From assembly GCF_028728065.1 (NCBI RefSeq), contig NZ_CP117811.1:186001-250000 (forward strand): 64,000 bases of DNA, in the 5' to 3' direction. Position 1 is the first letter of the stretch; each line of letters starts with the position of its first letter. Both the position numbers and the translations under genes were made by a program. This DNA is from Lentisphaera profundi. Its GTDB lineage: Bacteria; Verrucomicrobiota; Lentisphaeria; Lentisphaerales; Lentisphaeraceae. The notes under the pieces are model-generated. The model did not search any database. It had not been told where the DNA came from and saw only the letters and a list, made by a program, of their open reading frames with translations. Positions 62,111 to 64,000 of this stretch are shown here, one piece after another.

Positions 62111-64000
62111 ATGACTTTTTTAAATCCATTTTTACTTTGGGGACTACCTTTAATATCTGTGCCGGTGATTATTCACCTCCTGCGCAAAAATAAAGTTATT
62201 GAGATTGAATGGGCCGCAATGGATTTTCTGATGGACGCCGTTCAGGAACAAAAAAAGCGTTTCAAAATGGAAGACCTACTCTTACTTCTCTTACGAACAT
62301 TAGTCATTTTATTCATCATTCTCGCTTTGGCTCGTCCTATTATCAATAGCAGTATTGCTGGAGGAAGTTCAAGCAATTTAATTGCTCTGGATGATTCTTT
62401 ATCAATGGCTACAAACGAAGGGGGGCGAAGTCGCTTTGCTCGTGGCTTGGAAGCGAGTGAAACTATCATTTCTAGTGTTAAGAGTCGAAATGCACTGATA
62501 CTAGTTCGGTCGCAGCCACAGAATGTGATTGCCAACTTCACGCCAGATAGGGGCTTACTAAGTGAAACATTTAAACAGCTTAAACCAGCTTCTTATGATG
62601 GCGATACGCTTCAGAGCCTGAAGGCATGTGGTGATTTAATCGATAAACAGGCGGATACAAAACCGGTACTTTACTTCATTTCTGATTTTCAGCAGAGTGA
62701 TTGGTTAAACGCTCAGAGTTCGATTAATGAAGAACTCCAAATTTTAAAGGACAAAGCGGAAGTGGTTTTTATTCATGTGGGAGATGAGAATCAAGAAAAT
62801 AGATCTATTACGGAAATTAAAACCTTACAAGACGCGGCGAAAATTGGCCAAGAAGCGTGGTTTGCGGTGAAGGTGAAAAATCATGGTGCAGAAGATGCCT
62901 CAGATCTAGAAGTTAAATTTTTCCTGGATGATGACTTACGTGAAAGTCGCATGGCATCAGTCCCCGCGGGTCAAACATTAGACTTGATATTCAAAGTAGA
63001 AATAGAGGAAGAGGGCTATCATGCTGCCCTTGCAGAAATTTCTGCAGATAGCAACCTCGCAGATAATCGAGCTTACACACATTTTGAAGCGATTGAGCAG
63101 AAGAAAGTCTTGATTGTGCAAAACTTTAAGCCAAGCAATGCTTATGAAAAACGGAGTTTATTTTTTGATTTTGCCCTTAATCCTTTTGCCAATGCCTCGG
63201 CCTCGGATAAAGCCTTATATAAATTTTCGTGGCAGGATCTAGCAATACTGGAAACGGCAGAACTCAGTGAATATGCTTTCGTCATTTTAGATAATGTTCA
63301 GGCATTTACCTCTTCAGAAATGGATGCAGTGGAACAGTACATCGCCAGTGGTGGAGGCTTATTGATTAACCTGGGGCCAGATAGCGATATAGAAAATTTT
63401 AATCAAAGTTTTGTGGATAGTGAAATTATAAGTGAAGCCCTTTTTGATGAAAGATTTGAAATGAAAAAAGATGGCGATTTTCTCAATACTCGAATTAGTA
63501 ATAGCACTAGTCAGCTATGGAGTTTTACCTCTAAAGCCGAAGATTTAGAATCTTTTCGAGTGAAAAAAACTTATGGATTCAAAAAAGAAGATGGTAGTCT
63601 GATGCGCTCTTATATGGATCTAAAAAATGAGCGAGGGATTTTTAGTATCATGTCATCCTTTGATTATAAACAGGGCAAGATCTTTGTATTTGGGAGCGGG
63701 TTTTCACTTGATTGGAATAATTTTGCGACTCGTCCCAATTTCCTTCCCTTGAGTCGTCAATTGAGTCGTGAACTATTAAGAAAAGAAGATAAAAATGAGT
63801 CTTTCAAAGTTGGTCAAGCCTATGTCGTTCAAGTAGATGATGACAAAAGCCGTTCAAGTTATGAACTTCAAAAACCGACTGGAGATAAGCAGAATTATAA
63901 TGTAGAAATTCGCAAAGATCTCTCCTACTTAAATATACCTCAGCTCAATAATGTGGGCATCTATAAAATACAGGAAAGTGGAGAAAGTACTTTTAAGTTG
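62111..64000 (+). CDS. BatA-type membrane protein with VWA-like domain, partial
   Basis: 630 codons from the ATG at 62111, open through the window end. The N-terminus (FLLWGLPLISVPVIIHLLRK ... ), with a second helix at LLLLLLRTLVILFIILALARP, is the double-helix module of the BatA/aerotolerance family (TIGR02226). A VWA-like domain follows with DDSLSMA (DxSxS). After a beta-rich domain (about 215-310), a glutamine-amidotransferase-like segment (ILDNVQAFTSSEMDAVEQYIASGGGLLINLG) follows, as in family members. It is probably an inner-membrane protein working with MoxR and DUF58. The C-terminus is missing. Confidence 0.9.
   Translation, partial: MTFLNPFLLWGLPLISVPVIIHLLRKNKVIEIEWAAMDFLMDAVQEQKKRFKMEDLLLLLLRTLVILFIILALARPIINSSIAGGSSSNLIALDDSLSMATNEGGRSRFARGLEASETIISSVKSRNALILVRSQPQNVIANFTPDRGLLSETFKQLKPASYDGDTLQSLKACGDLIDKQADTKPVLYFISDFQQSDWLNAQSSINEELQILKDKAEVVFIHVGDENQENRSITEIKTLQDAAKIGQEAWFAVKVKNHGAEDASDLEVKFFLDDDLRESRMASVPAGQTLDLIFKVEIEEEGYHAALAEISADSNLADNRAYTHFEAIEQKKVLIVQNFKPSNAYEKRSLFFDFALNPFANASASDKALYKFSWQDLAILETAELSEYAFVILDNVQAFTSSEMDAVEQYIASGGGLLINLGPDSDIENFNQSFVDSEIISEALFDERFEMKKDGDFLNTRISNSTSQLWSFTSKAEDLESFRVKKTYGFKKEDGSLMRSYMDLKNERGIFSIMSSFDYKQGKIFVFGSGFSLDWNNFATRPNFLPLSRQLSRELLRKEDKNESFKVGQAYVVQVDDDKSRSSYELQKPTGDKQNYNVEIRKDLSYLNIPQLNNVGIYKIQESGESTFKL

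Noticed and set aside
1-64000. tRNA or rRNA genes
   Set aside because: I saw no cloverleaf with a GGTTCRA-type T loop and no rRNA segments in intergenic regions. A covariance-model search would be more sensitive.

Overview
The window looks like a chromosomal segment of a marine Lentisphaerae bacterium close to Lentisphaera. This is inferred from the gene content: thirteen sulfatase-fold domains in 64 kb, six genes or gene remnants for secreted proteins with a type IV prepilin-type N-terminus, three DUF1552/DUF1592 (planctomycete-type cytochrome) gene pairs, serine/threonine kinases and ECF sigma factors. It reads as an accessory island for degrading sulfated algal polysaccharides. Two GH117 genes point to agar- or porphyran-type galactans, and a sulfatase fused to a GH29 fucosidase points to fucoidan-like glycans.

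Layout. 1-5.1 kb: two sulfatases on the minus strand, with a complete group II intron (1395-3276) inserted in a dispersed hairpin repeat between them. 5.1-6.5 kb: two prepilin-like genes, one without its N-terminus. 6.6-14.8 kb: a plus-strand cluster of ECF sigma factor, transmembrane kinase, DUF1552, DUF1592 and a frameshifted zinc-ribbon/TM/pseudo-sulfatase. 15-19.7 kb: a prepilin-like gene broken by an amber codon, then a second DUF1552/DUF1592 pair. 19.8-27.6 kb: two GH117 genes with sulfatases, separated by tandem repeats and a MITE-like element. 28-37 kb: a REP-type transposase, an EF-hand esterase, three sulfatases and a beta-helix lipoprotein. 38-43.2 kb: a tandemly duplicated sulfatase + prepilin module. 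43.2-49 kb: a chimeric sulfatase pseudogene, a second kinase, a small secreted coiled-coil protein and a sulfatase. 49.4-51.8 kb: a prepilin gene and a repeat field. 51.8-56.3 kb: a third DUF1552/DUF1592 pair and a second ECF sigma factor. 56.4-59.5 kb: the sulfatase-fucosidase fusion. 60.2-64 kb: a MoxR/DUF58/BatA-type operon, cut by the window end.

Three observations stand out. First, eleven intergenic sites share a TGTCYAA-N16-CGTCT-like element at a constant spacing (23 bases from the first base of TGTC to the first base of CGTC). It lies upstream of sulfatases, both GH117 genes, the beta-helix lipoprotein, prepilin-type proteins, a DUF1552 operon and the sulfatase-fucosidase. It looks like an ECF-type promoter that defines a polysaccharide regulon. 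Second, both kinases lack the usual beta-3 lysine and carry a lysine in the glycine-rich loop exactly 17 residues earlier, the geometry known from eukaryotic WNK kinases. Third, the ECF/kinase cluster ends in a predicted membrane protein joining a cytoplasmic zinc ribbon to an external sulfatase fold whose active-site cysteine is gone; it could be a sensor.

Decay and mobility are visible throughout: an amber mutation, a frameshift at a slippery G run, a truncated gene, a chimera, several tandem repeat arrays and REP-like GC-rich modules scattered between genes.
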